This document shows positions 23,964 to 32,548 of a stretch of DNA of 64,000 bases, piece after piece. The stretch comes from Lysinibacillus xylanilyticus (GTDB lineage Bacteria > Bacillota > Bacilli > Bacillales_A > Planococcaceae). The number at the start of each line of letters is the position of its first letter. The first letter of the stretch is position 1. The position numbers and the translations under genes are program-made. The stretch is from NCBI RefSeq assembly GCF_001708185.1, contig NZ_MDDN01000001.1:1-64000 (forward strand), given 5' to 3'. The notes below the pieces were generated by a model. It made no database searches. It saw only the letters and a program-made list of their open reading frames with translations, and was not told the DNA's origin.

Positions 23964-25139
23964 TTACATCTTTTTCAGTTTTTCGTATTCAAGCTGCAAA
24001 CGTTCTATGCGTTTACGTCCTTCCTCACGGTTTCTCGCCGTTTCTGCTTGAATTTGCTTCGTTTCTTGAATACCAGTCATAATTGTTTGCCATGTCGTTT
24101 CAATTGTTTCAATTTTAATGCTTGGACTACCTGCCACACGTGCAATATTAACACTATTTTTACTAATATTTTCTGCATTTCGTACAAGCATTTCATTCGT
24201 ACGACGGTCTAGTTCACTCATGGAATCAGAAATAAGCTTTTGGCGTTTTAACGTTACTGCATGAATAAGTCCTTGCTTAAATATAGGAATTGTCGTAACA
24301 AACGCAGAGTTAATTTTTGCAATTAAATGGTTGTTGCCTTGCTGCATTAAACGAATTTGTGGTGCAGATTGGAACGAAACTTGCTGCGCCATTTCCAAAT
24401 CATAACGACGTTGTTCCAGTAAATCCACTGCACGTAGCATCGTTTCATATTCCATTGCCGCTAATTGATCACCAGTTTGTGCTTTTTGTTCAAGTGCTGG
24501 TAATGACGCTCGAACCTCATCTGTTTTCACTTCAATTGCCGCAATAAACTTACTTAAAGTTTGGAAGTAATGTAAGTTTTGATCATATAGGTTTTCAAGA
24601 TCGATTGTATTACGTTTCATTTCACCTTCGTACTTTTGAATCTCACGGTGAATAACATCTACTTCCTTATTCATACTATCATATTTGGATAAGAACCTTT
24701 CTAATTGTTCTTTCCCTTTGCTAAACAGCTTTGTCAGAAAGCCACCTTTTTTATCCTCTGCAAAATCTTGAGGATCAAATTTATCCATAATTCTATTTAA
24801 ATTGTTTAATAATACACTCGATTCCTCAAGTTTACTTGTTTTCATCGTTGCTAGCATTTTATCTGAAAAAGTAGAAATACCATTCGCTGTTTCTTTTCCA
24901 AGCTCTAACATGGCAATTTGATCTTTTACATCAATTTTTTGTGCTAGTGCATGGATTTCAGGATTTTGCTTTAATGCACGTTGATTTTGAGCAATTTGTG
25001 ATAGCTCTTGCTCAGAAACAAGTACAGGTTTTTGTTTTTGCTCTTGCTCCACCTGTAATAATGGATTAGGCTGTAATAATGGATTTTCTGATGCAAATGG
25101 ATCTTTTGATTTTAATAGGTCGTTGTCGAATTCAGACAT
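23964..25139 (-). CDS. telA: TelA/YaaN family toxic anion resistance protein
   Basis: This 391-residue soluble, mostly helical protein belongs to the TelA (KlaA/YaaN) family, whose members are linked to tellurite and cell-envelope stress resistance. Family features include the repeated helices with LLNNLNRIMDKFDPQDF, the centre SKYDSMNKEVDVIHREIQKY, RRYDLEMAQQVSFQSAPQIR and the end TWQTIMTGIQETKQIQAE. The N-terminal 60 residues are a low-complexity linker (NPLLQPNPLLQVEQEQKQ). In Bacillus the partner is often an XpaC-type protein. Here only a short unrelated-looking frame lies upstream. A strong terminator follows. Confidence 0.9.
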   Translation of the reverse strand: MSEFDNDLLKSKDPFASENPLLQPNPLLQVEQEQKQKPVLVSEQELSQIAQNQRALKQNPEIHALAQKIDVKDQIAMLELGKETANGISTFSDKMLATMKTSKLEESSVLLNNLNRIMDKFDPQDFAEDKKGGFLTKLFSKGKEQLERFLSKYDSMNKEVDVIHREIQKYEGEMKRNTIDLENLYDQNLHYFQTLSKFIAAIEVKTDEVRASLPALEQKAQTGDQLAAMEYETMLRAVDLLEQRRYDLEMAQQVSFQSAPQIRLMQQGNNHLIAKINSAFVTTIPIFKQGLIHAVTLKRQKLISDSMSELDRRTNEMLVRNAENISKNSVNIARVAGSPSIKIETIETTWQTIMTGIQETKQIQAETARNREEGRKRIERLQLEYEKLKKM

Positions 25140-25203
25140 AAAGTTTTACCCCCTGCGATTTATCTCTTCTATTACATACGATTTCAAGTCGAAAAAGTTT
25201 CGT

Positions 25204-25398
25204 TTATTCAAGCATTGTAAAATAAGAGTCACTTACTAAATATGAACTCTCATGATTCTGTAGTTGAAAGCAATAATGAGCTGGATCAAATCTATCGACA
25301 AAAAGTGTTATGCGCTCACGGTTATTTAAGATTTCTAGCAATTCATCACTCATAGGAAGTTGCTGTTCGAGCTTTACAAAGAATTGTTCTTTCTCCAC
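25204..25398 (-). CDS. Short protein or gene remnant upstream of telA
   Basis: An open frame encodes MEKEQFFVKLEQQLPMSDEL, then NNRERITLFVDRFDPAHYCF and the end YLVSDSYFTMLE. The reading frame is open upstream for a further 13 codons (SQAKIEALVKETSNYRP...) to a TGA, without a start or ribosome binding site. It is therefore probably the C-terminal piece of a longer, lost gene that once sat 64 bases before telA. A GTG-initiated 64-residue protein is the alternative. The family is not recognised. Confidence 0.4.
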   Translation of the reverse strand: MEKEQFFVKLEQQLPMSDELLEILNNRERITLFVDRFDPAHYCFQLQNHESSYLVSDSYFTMLE

Positions 25399-25627
25399 TT
25401 GTGGTGCAGGACGATAATTTGACGTTTCTTTTACTAAAGCTTCAATCTTTGCTTGAGATCACATAGCTTCAATCCCATTTATAAATTATAGCTTGTTTCA
25501 TTAGAAAATTCGACTGAATACGCGAATTACTATGCTTTGTTTTCTAGTTTTAGCATATTTGGGCCCAATCAGCAAAATTGTGGGAGACATTTATGAAGAT
25601 GTATGCCTGATGAGCCTTATTTGGACA

Positions 25628-25656
25628 AAAAAAGCAGCCACCTATGTAGCTGCTTT
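25628..25656 (-). terminator. Terminator of the YhaP-like permease gene
   Basis: AAAGCAGC and GCTGCTTT form the stem, followed by TTTTTTT on the minus strand. Confidence 0.85.
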
Positions 25657-25660
25657 ACTA

Positions 25661-26911
25661 TCATGTTGTTACTTTTAACACGGTTTTTATTTTCTGAATA
25701 ACGCCACCTGTACTATATGTTAGCACGCTGCGTTTATAGAACGATAAACTAAATACGTAAGCCACGATAATTGTCGCCACTAAAATACCTAAAGATATAA
25801 GTGGTACCATCACGCCAACATCTGTTGCACCAATTCGCATCGGCATGATCATACCAGAAGTTAACGGTATATAAGAGAAAACTTTGATTAAAATCGTATC
25901 TGGATTGCCCATTCCTGAAAGCATTACATAGAATCCCATCATGGTAATAATAATGGCAGGCATTAAAACTTGACCAGCTTCCTCTACTTTTGAAACTAAC
26001 GAGCCGAATAATGCGCCAATAATTAAATAAAGGATAATTGTTAACAGTAGGAATACTATAGCATATATGACATAGCCAACCGAAAGTTCTTTAACAATAC
26101 CGGCTGCCATATCCCAAACAGCTCCACCTTTCACAAATTTCGCGTAGACAAGGAATACCACTGCAATAAAGCCCATCTGTGTTAAAGCGAGTAGTAATAC
26201 TCCCGCAATTTTTGCTTTAAAATGGGTTGCTGGCTTGACACTTACTAGGAGCATTTCCATTGCTCGAGAACCTTTTTCAGAGGCAATTTCAGTTGTAATC
26301 ATTGATAGGAAAGTAGAAATAAAGAAGTAGATTAAAATTCCGACAGCATATGATACTACTAACCCTGATTGTTTTTCTTCCTCACTTTTACCGCCTACTG
26401 TTTCTTCATTTAAATTTTTATTCGAAATAACGGTTTGTGCATCCATAATTTGCGCAGCCTGCTCTGATGATAACGACAGCTGCTGAACAGCATAATTTTT
26501 ACCTGCATATTGCAATAATGAAGAAATCGTTGTTTGATCATTTAATTTTAAAGGTGTAAAAGTTGCAATTTCAGCTTGTAATTGACCATTTTCATCACTT
26601 ATTGTAATAATTGCTGCGAGCTTCTCATCTTTAACCTTTTGCTCTAATACTTTATTATTCGTTTCGTCCTGAATAAACTCCATGTCCCCGTTCGACACAA
26701 AGATCTCACTAAAATCCGCTGATGTTTCATTCACAATGGCGATTTTCTGTGCTTCTTCATCGCCTGTAAAAAGCTCCTTAATATCCGACCAAAAAACCGC
26801 GACGGACATAATGGCCACGTACAGTAATGTCATTAAGACAAAGGATCTAGATTTTATTTTTGATTTGTATAATTGTGTCATTAATAAATTAAACTTCGAC
26901 AACGTTGCCAC
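25661..26911 (-). CDS. ABC-2 type permease (YhaP/NatB-like)
   Basis: This 416-residue permease has a first helix at about 22-42 and a large extracytoplasmic domain (about 50-180: TGDEEAQKIAIVNETSADFS...). A bundle of five to six helices follows, including the ABC-2 signature region ASEKGSRAMEMLLVSVKPATHF. This is the plan of NatB/YhaP exporters of sodium or small toxic compounds. It follows its ATPase gene; its GTG start lies inside the last codons of that gene, so the two were once translationally coupled. Because the ATPase now carries a stop codon, the exporter may be impaired. Confidence 0.8.
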   Translation of the reverse strand: MATLSKFNLLMTQLYKSKIKSRSFVLMTLLYVAIMSVAVFWSDIKELFTGDEEAQKIAIVNETSADFSEIFVSNGDMEFIQDETNNKVLEQKVKDEKLAAIITISDENGQLQAEIATFTPLKLNDQTTISSLLQYAGKNYAVQQLSLSSEQAAQIMDAQTVISNKNLNEETVGGKSEEEKQSGLVVSYAVGILIYFFISTFLSMITTEIASEKGSRAMEMLLVSVKPATHFKAKIAGVLLLALTQMGFIAVVFLVYAKFVKGGAVWDMAAGIVKELSVGYVIYAIVFLLLTIILYLIIGALFGSLVSKVEEAGQVLMPAIIITMMGFYVMLSGMGNPDTILIKVFSYIPLTSGMIMPMRIGATDVGVMVPLISLGILVATIIVAYVFSLSFYKRSVLTYSTGGVIQKIKTVLKVTT

Positions 26912-27794
26912 CTACCTTATCTTTAAAGATTTCATCTAGTGTTAAATAATCTAAGCTGAATTTTTCAATGTACTTCCCATTTGCAAGCTGATCAAAAATG
27001 CTCTGTGCAAAACTTTCGTCTTCTAAAGTCAGCACCGTTTGCTCTTTCTCTACACGAACATCATTTACTCCTTAAAGTGCCAGCAATTGTGTTGTCGACC
27101 AGTCTGTACGTACTGCTAGCTTAATTTTTCCGTATTGTTTCTTTAAATCTAGTAAACTACCTGAAAAAAGAGAAACACCGCGTTTTAGTAAACAAAGATG
27201 ATCACAAAGCTCTTCAACATTATCCATTTGGTGACTAGAGAACAAAATGGTAGTACCTTGTTCCTTTAACAGTAGAATCGCATCCTTTAGTAAATCTTTA
27301 TTTACCGGATCAAGACCACTAAACGGCTCGTCTAAAATCAAGAATTGCGGCTTATGAATAAAGCTTGCTATTAATTGTACTTTTTGTTGATTTCCTTTTG
27401 ATAATGTCTCAGCTTTATCTTTTCGCTTCTCTTCTAACTCGAAACGACTGATCCAAAAATCAATTTCTTTTTTCAGCTCAGCTTTTTTCATGCCGCGCAG
27501 CTCGCCAAAAAAGTAAAGCTGATCTTCTACCTTCATAGTTGGGAAAATCCCTCGTTCCTCTGGTAAATAACCGAGTACATCACGATTTATAGCATTCACC
27601 GACTTGCCATCCCATGTAATTGTGCCGGCTGTTGTTTCCTGTAAATCTAAAATCATGCGGAACGTTGTTGTTTTACCCGCACCATTTTGTCCAATCAATC
27701 CAAAAATTTCACCTTTCTCAATGGTGAAATTTAAATCATTGACTGCTGTAAAATCTTTATACTTCTTCGTGACATGTTGTAATTGTAATGTCAT
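26889..27794 (-). pseudogene. ABC ATPase (YhaQ/NatA-like) with in-frame TAA
   Basis: The first 240 residues form a normal ATPase: Walker A GQNGAGKTT near 36, signature LSKGNQQKVQ near 133, and Walker B FLILDEPFSGLDP near 153. The frame then meets TAA at 27072-27074. It goes on without shift for 60 more codons (GVNDVRVEKEQTVLTLEDES ... FSLDYLTLDEIFKDKVGGNV) to the true stop at 26889, a typical C-terminal regulatory domain. The summed length, about 301 residues, agrees with full-length YhaQ-type proteins. The core might still hydrolyse ATP, but the tail is lost unless the stop is read through. RBS and start (ATG 27794) are intact. Confidence 0.8.
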
Positions 27795-27806
27795 CTTAGG
27801 TCCTCC

Positions 27807-28328
27807 CTACCCTTCAAATATATGTAATTCATGTTGTAATCCCTTTTTTCTCTTTTCAATTTTCAAAATAAGTATGCACATCGTTATCGCTACTAAAAAG
27901 TTTATAAATCCTATCGCTGAATTTAAGAGATTAACTGTTAATCCAAGTGAAAAGTTAGTAATGCTCATAACAAGATTGAATAATGCTATAGGAATAAAGA
28001 GTCGGTTTAGTGATTGTAAATAATGTATTTTCGAAGAATTGTCTGAAAATAACTCAAACGGTCCTTCTGATGCCTTTTTACGATAATAGGCCCAGCCTGC
28101 AAACTTGGAAACACACTCTATATTCATCGCATCTAAAAATTCAAAATAATCTTTGTTCTTACCTTTTACTAATTCGTTGCGATAAATGTATTGACCAGGT
28201 TCCCCTTTTTCAAATACAAAGTAACCTAAAATTGTTTTCTTAAGATTCCATCCATGTGCCGCCATGTCGTTGACCCATGCCTCTTCTTTTTCATAATCTA
28301 GAAAAATGCGATAGACTCTTTTTTTCAT
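27807..28328 (-). CDS. DUF2812 family membrane protein
   Basis: This 173-residue DUF2812 protein has a soluble N-terminal domain, about 1-105 (DYEKEEAWVNDMAAHGWNLK, EPGQYIYRNELVKGK, EGPFELFSD), and two membrane helices at about 108-160. DUF2812 genes usually sit next to PadR regulators, and a second DUF2812 gene with a padR gene lies 340 bases upstream. The gene ends 13 bases before the ABC ATPase start, so it may be in that transcript. The cellular role is unknown; a membrane stress sensor or export accessory is plausible from context. Confidence 0.8.
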   Translation of the reverse strand: MKKRVYRIFLDYEKEEAWVNDMAAHGWNLKKTILGYFVFEKGEPGQYIYRNELVKGKNKDYFEFLDAMNIECVSKFAGWAYYRKKASEGPFELFSDNSSKIHYLQSLNRLFIPIALFNLVMSITNFSLGLTVNLLNSAIGFINFLVAITMCILILKIEKRKKGLQHELHIFEG

Positions 28329-28668
28329 GTAATCTCCTCACTTAGTCTGAAAGAAATGAATTTAAGATTTTCAGAAATACATCCAGAAAATTTATCGACA
28401 TAGTTGGTTAAACGGATGAACAAACATTTAACTTCACATAAAGATAATTTTATTTTGAAAATATTTAAAATTTTCTAATTTCCCGGAAAATAAATAAATG
28501 GCATTCCCTTCTTTTCTTAAAGTATCCCTACACCAAAAATATTTTAATATTCTTTCGTTTTAACACAATTTCTTTGTAATAAATAGATTCACCAAAACTA
28601 CAATATTAAAAAACAGAATTTTCTAAACGCATAATTGCGGTCGATTATTCTTAAATGTATCTTTCCTT
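28329..28668. other. AT-rich gap between the two DUF2812 genes
   Basis: No gene, terminator or repeat can be supported in these 340 bases. They probably hold the promoter of the downstream DUF2812-ABC unit. Confidence 0.4.
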
Positions 28669-29214
28669 TTAATCTGTAAATACATCTAAGTCTCTTTTTA
28701 AATGTTTCCGTAAACGAATGAGTTTGAACAATGGTATAGAAAATACCAAAACTACTAAGAGGTTCGCAATATTTAGGGACAATCCAAACCAGTCTACTTC
28801 GTACTCTGAAAAATCCCCACTGAGCCCAATGATGCCGACCATTAAGTTAAGTAAGATAACCCAAAATAGTACCGTTACTTTTTTGGAAAGATTACTGATT
28901 TTTGTTTTTTTATCCGTGTAAAGTTCAAATGGCCCTTCGTATGCTGGCTTTCTAAAAAACACAAAATTGCCAGATCGGTCTACCTGCTCTATTCCCGAGG
29001 ACTTCAGAAATTCTAAGTATTCGTCTTCATAGGAGGCACCAAATCTCTCCAATTCATCATGGCGGTAAATATAGTTACCTGGTTCACCACGTTCGAATGT
29101 AAAACGAATCCAAGTGAATTTTTGCAAATACCAGCCTTGGCTAGCCATTTCATTAACCCATTTCTCAATATCATACGGGTTGACGACTAATCGATATTTA
29201 TGCATTTGTTCCAT
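28669..29214 (-). CDS. DUF2812 family membrane protein
   Basis: This 181-residue paralogue of the 27807-28328 protein shares the same landmarks: WVNEMASQGWYLQKF near 18, RGEPGNYIYRHDE near 42, EGPFELYTDKKTKI near 92. It has two C-terminal helices at about 110-162. It overlaps the padR stop by 17 bases, so the two genes are coupled, and expression should follow the PadR operator. The pairing suggests PadR controls the level of this membrane protein. Function is unknown. Confidence 0.85.
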   Translation of the reverse strand: MEQMHKYRLVVNPYDIEKWVNEMASQGWYLQKFTWIRFTFERGEPGNYIYRHDELERFGASYEDEYLEFLKSSGIEQVDRSGNFVFFRKPAYEGPFELYTDKKTKISNLSKKVTVLFWVILLNLMVGIIGLSGDFSEYEVDWFGLSLNIANLLVVLVFSIPLFKLIRLRKHLKRDLDVFTD

Positions 29215-29521
29215 CCTCCTGTGTTATACGGATGCCATTGTCAAAAAGTTCCCTTAATCTCAAAATTTCGTATTCCATAACTTTTTTTCCACTCGCTGTT
29301 ATAATGTATTCCTTTTTTCGCCCATCATCATCTAGTGCCTCAATCCACCCTCGCTCGAGTAATGTTTTGATCGCCCCATAAATTGTTCCCGCTCCAAGTC
29401 GAACTCGGCCATTGCTCATTTCCTCTACAAATTGCATAATGCCATAACCATGCCTTGCCTCAAATAATGCCAATAAAATATAATAAACGCCCTCTGTTAA
29501 CGGCGGGTGCTCCTGTGTCAT
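29198..29521 (-). CDS. PadR family transcriptional regulator
   Basis: This 107-residue PadR-type winged helix has the family pattern LTEGVYYILLALFEARHGYG, then GTIYGAIKTLLERGWIEAL, DGRKKEYIITASGKKV, and a C-terminal dimerisation helix. The start is ATG 29521, after GAGGGGGATG; a longer frame runs into the operator region. Two inverted repeats lie 30-75 bases upstream, fitting autorepression. The downstream DUF2812 gene overlaps its end. Confidence 0.9.
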   Translation of the reverse strand: MTQEHPPLTEGVYYILLALFEARHGYGIMQFVEEMSNGRVRLGAGTIYGAIKTLLERGWIEALDDDGRKKEYIITASGKKVMEYEILRLRELFDNGIRITQEDGTNA

Positions 29522-29550
29522 ACAACATCCCCCTCTATATCGCCTAACAA

Positions 29551-29595
29551 TATATCGACCAACGATATATATAAAATATATCAACAGTCGATATA
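29551..29595. promoter_or_regulatory. Tandem operators upstream of padR
   Basis: Site 1 (29551-29569) is TATATCG-N5-CGATATA, a perfect inverted repeat. Site 2 (29577-29595) is TATATCA-N5-CGATATA. Centres are 26 bp apart, over the AT-rich padR promoter. Confidence 0.7.
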
Positions 29596-29796
29596 GTTGT
29601 CAATTCTGTTCTTCACATTACAAGCTTTTCAAAAGGCTTCTTTATTTAAACAAGAATCTTTGTTTATTTTTCGAATGAAACCAATGTATCTACCTATAAG
29701 ACTATGCAACGGCTTCAACTGATACCCAAGCTGTTCGTGACCGCACATGAGCAGTTCATAGGGCCATCCGTCTCACCTGTTCGCCAATATTTTTTG

Positions 29797-29844
29797 TTGC
29801 ACAAGAAATTACTCTATGCTAGCATGTAAGTAATTACTTGCATG
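29797..29844 (+). promoter_or_regulatory. Promoter and operator of the TetR-exporter unit
   Basis: A TTGCAC (29797-29802) -35 and TAGCAT (29820-29825) -10 are 17 bases apart. The 22-bp near-perfect palindrome 29823-29844, centre AAGTAATTACTT, covers the -10 and start point, a typical repressor site. Confidence 0.75.
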
Positions 29845-29859
29845 AAAGGAAGTATTGTT

Positions 29860-30441
29860 TTGTCATCGAAAGGAACTGCAGAAAAGATCATTGAAGCAGC
29901 TTTACATCTTGTCAGCGAGAAAGGTTATACTGCGGCAACAACTAAAGCAATTGCTGAATTAGCAGGAGTCAATGAAGTAACAATTTTTCGCCATTTTGGC
30001 AACAAACGTGGGATTTTGAAAGCTATTATTGAGCAATTTTCCTATTATCCTCTTTTACAGCAAGAGCTCAATAAAAACGTAACATGGGATTTGGAAACAG
30101 ATTTATTAAATTTCTCTATTAAGCATTTTAACTTTTTAATGTCTATTAAGGATTTTGTCATGATTGGCTTTAAAGAAGCGATGCAGTTTCCTGAAATTAA
30201 TGAAGAGATTGCCAATATCCCACTTCATATTAAAACTGAGCTAATACATTATTTTCAGGAAATGCATGATAGAGGGAAAATTAGAGAAATTGATATGGAA
30301 GCAGCCGCGTTATCACTAATTGCTATTAATTTTGGGCATTTTATGTCACGAGCTCGCTTAGGAACATTTGTCTCAAATATGCCAAATGAAGAATTGTTAA
30401 AAACGAGTGTTTCAATTTTTTCTAGGGGATTAGCTCCCTAG
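29860..30441 (+). CDS. TetR family repressor
   Basis: This 193-residue TetR protein has the N-terminal helix-turn-helix TAEKIIEAALHLVSEKGYTA then TKAIAELAGVNEVTIFRHFG at about residues 5-50. The remainder is the helical ligand-binding domain. The start is TTG 29860, 8 bases after AAAGGAAG; an ATG at 29842 overlaps the operator and that site. Matching AAGTAA..TTACTT palindromes lie at its own promoter and again before the ABC-2 permease gene. It therefore likely represses both and responds to the exported compound. Confidence 0.85.
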   Translation: MSSKGTAEKIIEAALHLVSEKGYTAATTKAIAELAGVNEVTIFRHFGNKRGILKAIIEQFSYYPLLQQELNKNVTWDLETDLLNFSIKHFNFLMSIKDFVMIGFKEAMQFPEINEEIANIPLHIKTELIHYFQEMHDRGKIREIDMEAAALSLIAINFGHFMSRARLGTFVSNMPNEELLKTSVSIFSRGLAP

Positions 30442-30463
30442 AAAAAATTTTTCCTTTCAATGC

Positions 30464-30479
30464 AAGTAAGTACTTACTT
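30464..30479. promoter_or_regulatory. Second TetR operator, before the permease gene
   Basis: AAGTAAGTACTTACTT is a perfect 16-bp palindrome related to the AAGTAATTACTT site at 29828-29839. It ends 17 bases before the permease start. Confidence 0.75.
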
Positions 30480-30496
30480 ATATAGGAGGTTTATAT

Positions 30497-31705
30497 ATGA
30501 AAGGTTTACAAGCTTTATTTAAAATCCGAGAAACATATATCGGCATCGCCGTCACAGTTGCATTTCAACTAATCTTCTTCTCCATATGGATGACTGCGTA
30601 TGATGGTGTAAATGACAGAGCAGACCATTTAAAGATTGGACTAATTAGTGAAGATACGGAGATCGGGCAACAAGTAGCAAACGAAATACAAGCAACATTA
30701 CCTTTTACAATAGAAAAATTCACCTCACTAAACGAAGCCGAACAGAAGTTAAATGAGCGTGAGATCCAAATGATTCTTCATATTCCAAACGACTTTACGA
30801 GTCAATTACAAGCAGGGCAAGAAGCAGAAATTATTTACTCTATTAATCAAGCAAATGCAAGCATCACAAAAAATATGATGGAAGGAGTAGCCAAACAACT
30901 AACAGAGGAAGTAAACCACAATATTTATCCTAAACAACAGGGCAAGACCGTTGAGGTATTTTCTCAAAAGTTCTCAAAGCTCCCAATGGAACCAAATACG
31001 GCACAACAAATTAATGAAACCGTCGCTACTACGATTATGAGTGTAAAGGATCGTGCAATAGATTCTACTATTGTTAAAACGAATAATGTTGACGAGTTTG
31101 CTGCAAATTTTGTGCCATTAATGATCATTATTTCGTCGTTTGTTGGTGCAATGGTCATGATTATGCAACATCAACAGGCTGCGCATCTAGTGCAAGATAC
31201 CATTTCAAAATGGCAACTGTTCCTAGCAAGGCAGATTATTAATGTTGGTGTAGCCTTTACGCTCCCATTATTAACAATTGGTTTAATGCATCTTTTTAAT
31301 ATTTCAAGTGAACAAAGCTTTTTCTCCATCTATCTTTTTCAAGCATTAATGTTCTGGGCTTTCCTCTGCTTGGCACAATCCTTTGTCATCATGTTTGGTA
31401 ATCTCGGTATGATTTTTAATATTTGTGCCCTTTCGATACAGCTTGTTACATCAGGCGTTCTTGTTCCACAAGCAATGCTATCTGATTTTTACAATAAACT
31501 AGCTTCTCTTCTTCCAGCAACGTATGGAGCAGATGGCTATTACACAATTATTTTTGGAGGAAGCGCTGACAATCTAATAAGCAATAGTAGCTCGTTAGGA
31601 ATTATCATTGCTGTAACTTTGGCCATTTCTACTATGGTCGTTGCTTTAAAAAGAGAAAAAGTAAAAAGCGAAAGCAAGCAAATCGTCACTGCTTCTGTTC
31701 AATAA
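30497..31705 (+). CDS. ABC-2 / YhgE-Pip type membrane exporter
   Basis: This 402-residue protein has one N-terminal helix (about 15-35), a large extracytoplasmic domain (to about 205), then five to six helices (about 208-390). This is the layout of ABC-2 permeases and YhgE/Pip-like proteins. AGGAGG precedes the ATG. It follows the TetR gene and carries its own operator. No ATPase gene is adjacent, so it either uses one from elsewhere or works as a Pip-like protein. Such TetR-paired genes commonly give solvent, peptide or drug tolerance. Confidence 0.8.
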   Translation: MKGLQALFKIRETYIGIAVTVAFQLIFFSIWMTAYDGVNDRADHLKIGLISEDTEIGQQVANEIQATLPFTIEKFTSLNEAEQKLNEREIQMILHIPNDFTSQLQAGQEAEIIYSINQANASITKNMMEGVAKQLTEEVNHNIYPKQQGKTVEVFSQKFSKLPMEPNTAQQINETVATTIMSVKDRAIDSTIVKTNNVDEFAANFVPLMIIISSFVGAMVMIMQHQQAAHLVQDTISKWQLFLARQIINVGVAFTLPLLTIGLMHLFNISSEQSFFSIYLFQALMFWAFLCLAQSFVIMFGNLGMIFNICALSIQLVTSGVLVPQAMLSDFYNKLASLLPATYGADGYYTIIFGGSADNLISNSSSLGIIIAVTLAISTMVVALKREKVKSESKQIVTASVQ

Positions 31706-31788
31706 TATGGTCAAAAAAGCGATGTGACAAGTTAGTGCATCGCTCATTAATTCGCCTATTTTGTTCCACTCTTCTATCCGCTTCTTCA

Positions 31789-32367
31789 TTACTTTTCGCC
31801 AATTCGCAAAATAGCCGCAAGTTGCTTATTCAATGTACTAACGCTATCCTCAAAATCCTGGCGATACCATTGGATGATTAGACCGATGATTGCGTTTGCT
31901 TGATAAGCACTATAATATTCAATAGATATTTCATCATGCATATTATAATGAGTGGTTAGGTCTCTTTTCATCAGCGCATGAATTCCATCAAATAACATGT
32001 AATAGTAGGTCAAAGGCACATTTTTTGAAAATACAATGCGATAAAACATTTTAAAACGCTCTATATGATGAAAAATACGAATCGTATTTGGATCTAATTG
32101 ATTCTTATCCAATGTTGTTACTGCACGATATGGTTCCTCATAGGAATTATATAAATCCTCCATAATTTCCTGGAAGTACTCCTCAAATAGCCCTTCTTTT
32201 TGCTCATAATGCAAGTAGAAGGTACCTCTGTTCACCTTTGCCACCCGACAAATTTCTGCAATCGTAATATTTTCTAAAGGTTTCTCACTCAATAAAGTTA
32301 ACAGCGCATTATGTAATGCTTGCTTCGTTTTGACAATTCTTAAATCGTTCGCACACAAACTTTTCAT
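31789..32367 (-). CDS. TetR/AcrR family regulator
   Basis: This 192-residue TetR protein has a helix-turn-helix at about residues 12-55: TKQALHNALLTLLSEKPLEN, then IAEICRVAKVNRGTFYLHYE. The ligand domain resembles the TetR_C_7/DhaS-like group (YRIVFSKNVPLTYYYMLF). The annotated ATG lies directly against GGGG; an in-frame TTG at 32358 is better spaced and may be the real start. It diverges from an SDR gene across 180 bases with a palindrome, so it probably controls that gene. Confidence 0.8.
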   Translation of the reverse strand: MKSLCANDLRIVKTKQALHNALLTLLSEKPLENITIAEICRVAKVNRGTFYLHYEQKEGLFEEYFQEIMEDLYNSYEEPYRAVTTLDKNQLDPNTIRIFHHIERFKMFYRIVFSKNVPLTYYYMLFDGIHALMKRDLTTHYNMHDEISIEYYSAYQANAIIGLIIQWYRQDFEDSVSTLNKQLAAILRIGEK

Positions 32368-32464
32368 CCCCTTACTAAACAGATTTTGTATATGTGTTGA
32401 TTACTGAACAGTTCTTAGTTTTTTGCATATTGAAATCGCTTACACTATTATTATAAGATTTTAA

Positions 32465-32478
32465 TGAACACATGTTCA
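32465..32478. promoter_or_regulatory. Palindrome in the TetR/SDR divergent region
   Basis: TGAACACATGTTCA has perfect 6-bp arms (TGAACA/TGTTCA). A half-related GAACAGTTC lies near 32406. It is a candidate operator for the divergent TetR protein. Confidence 0.5.
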
Positions 32479-32548
32479 ATATCTTACTTAATATATCCGT
32501 GAAATGTTCTACATGGTGAAACAACATAAATAATAGGAGGTCCTTGTG

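Noticed and set aside
25204..25441. XpaC partner of TelA
   Set aside because: Position before telA suggested XpaC, but the sequence (NNRERITLFVDRFDPAHYCF) shows no XpaC feature I can name, so it is left as an unknown remnant.
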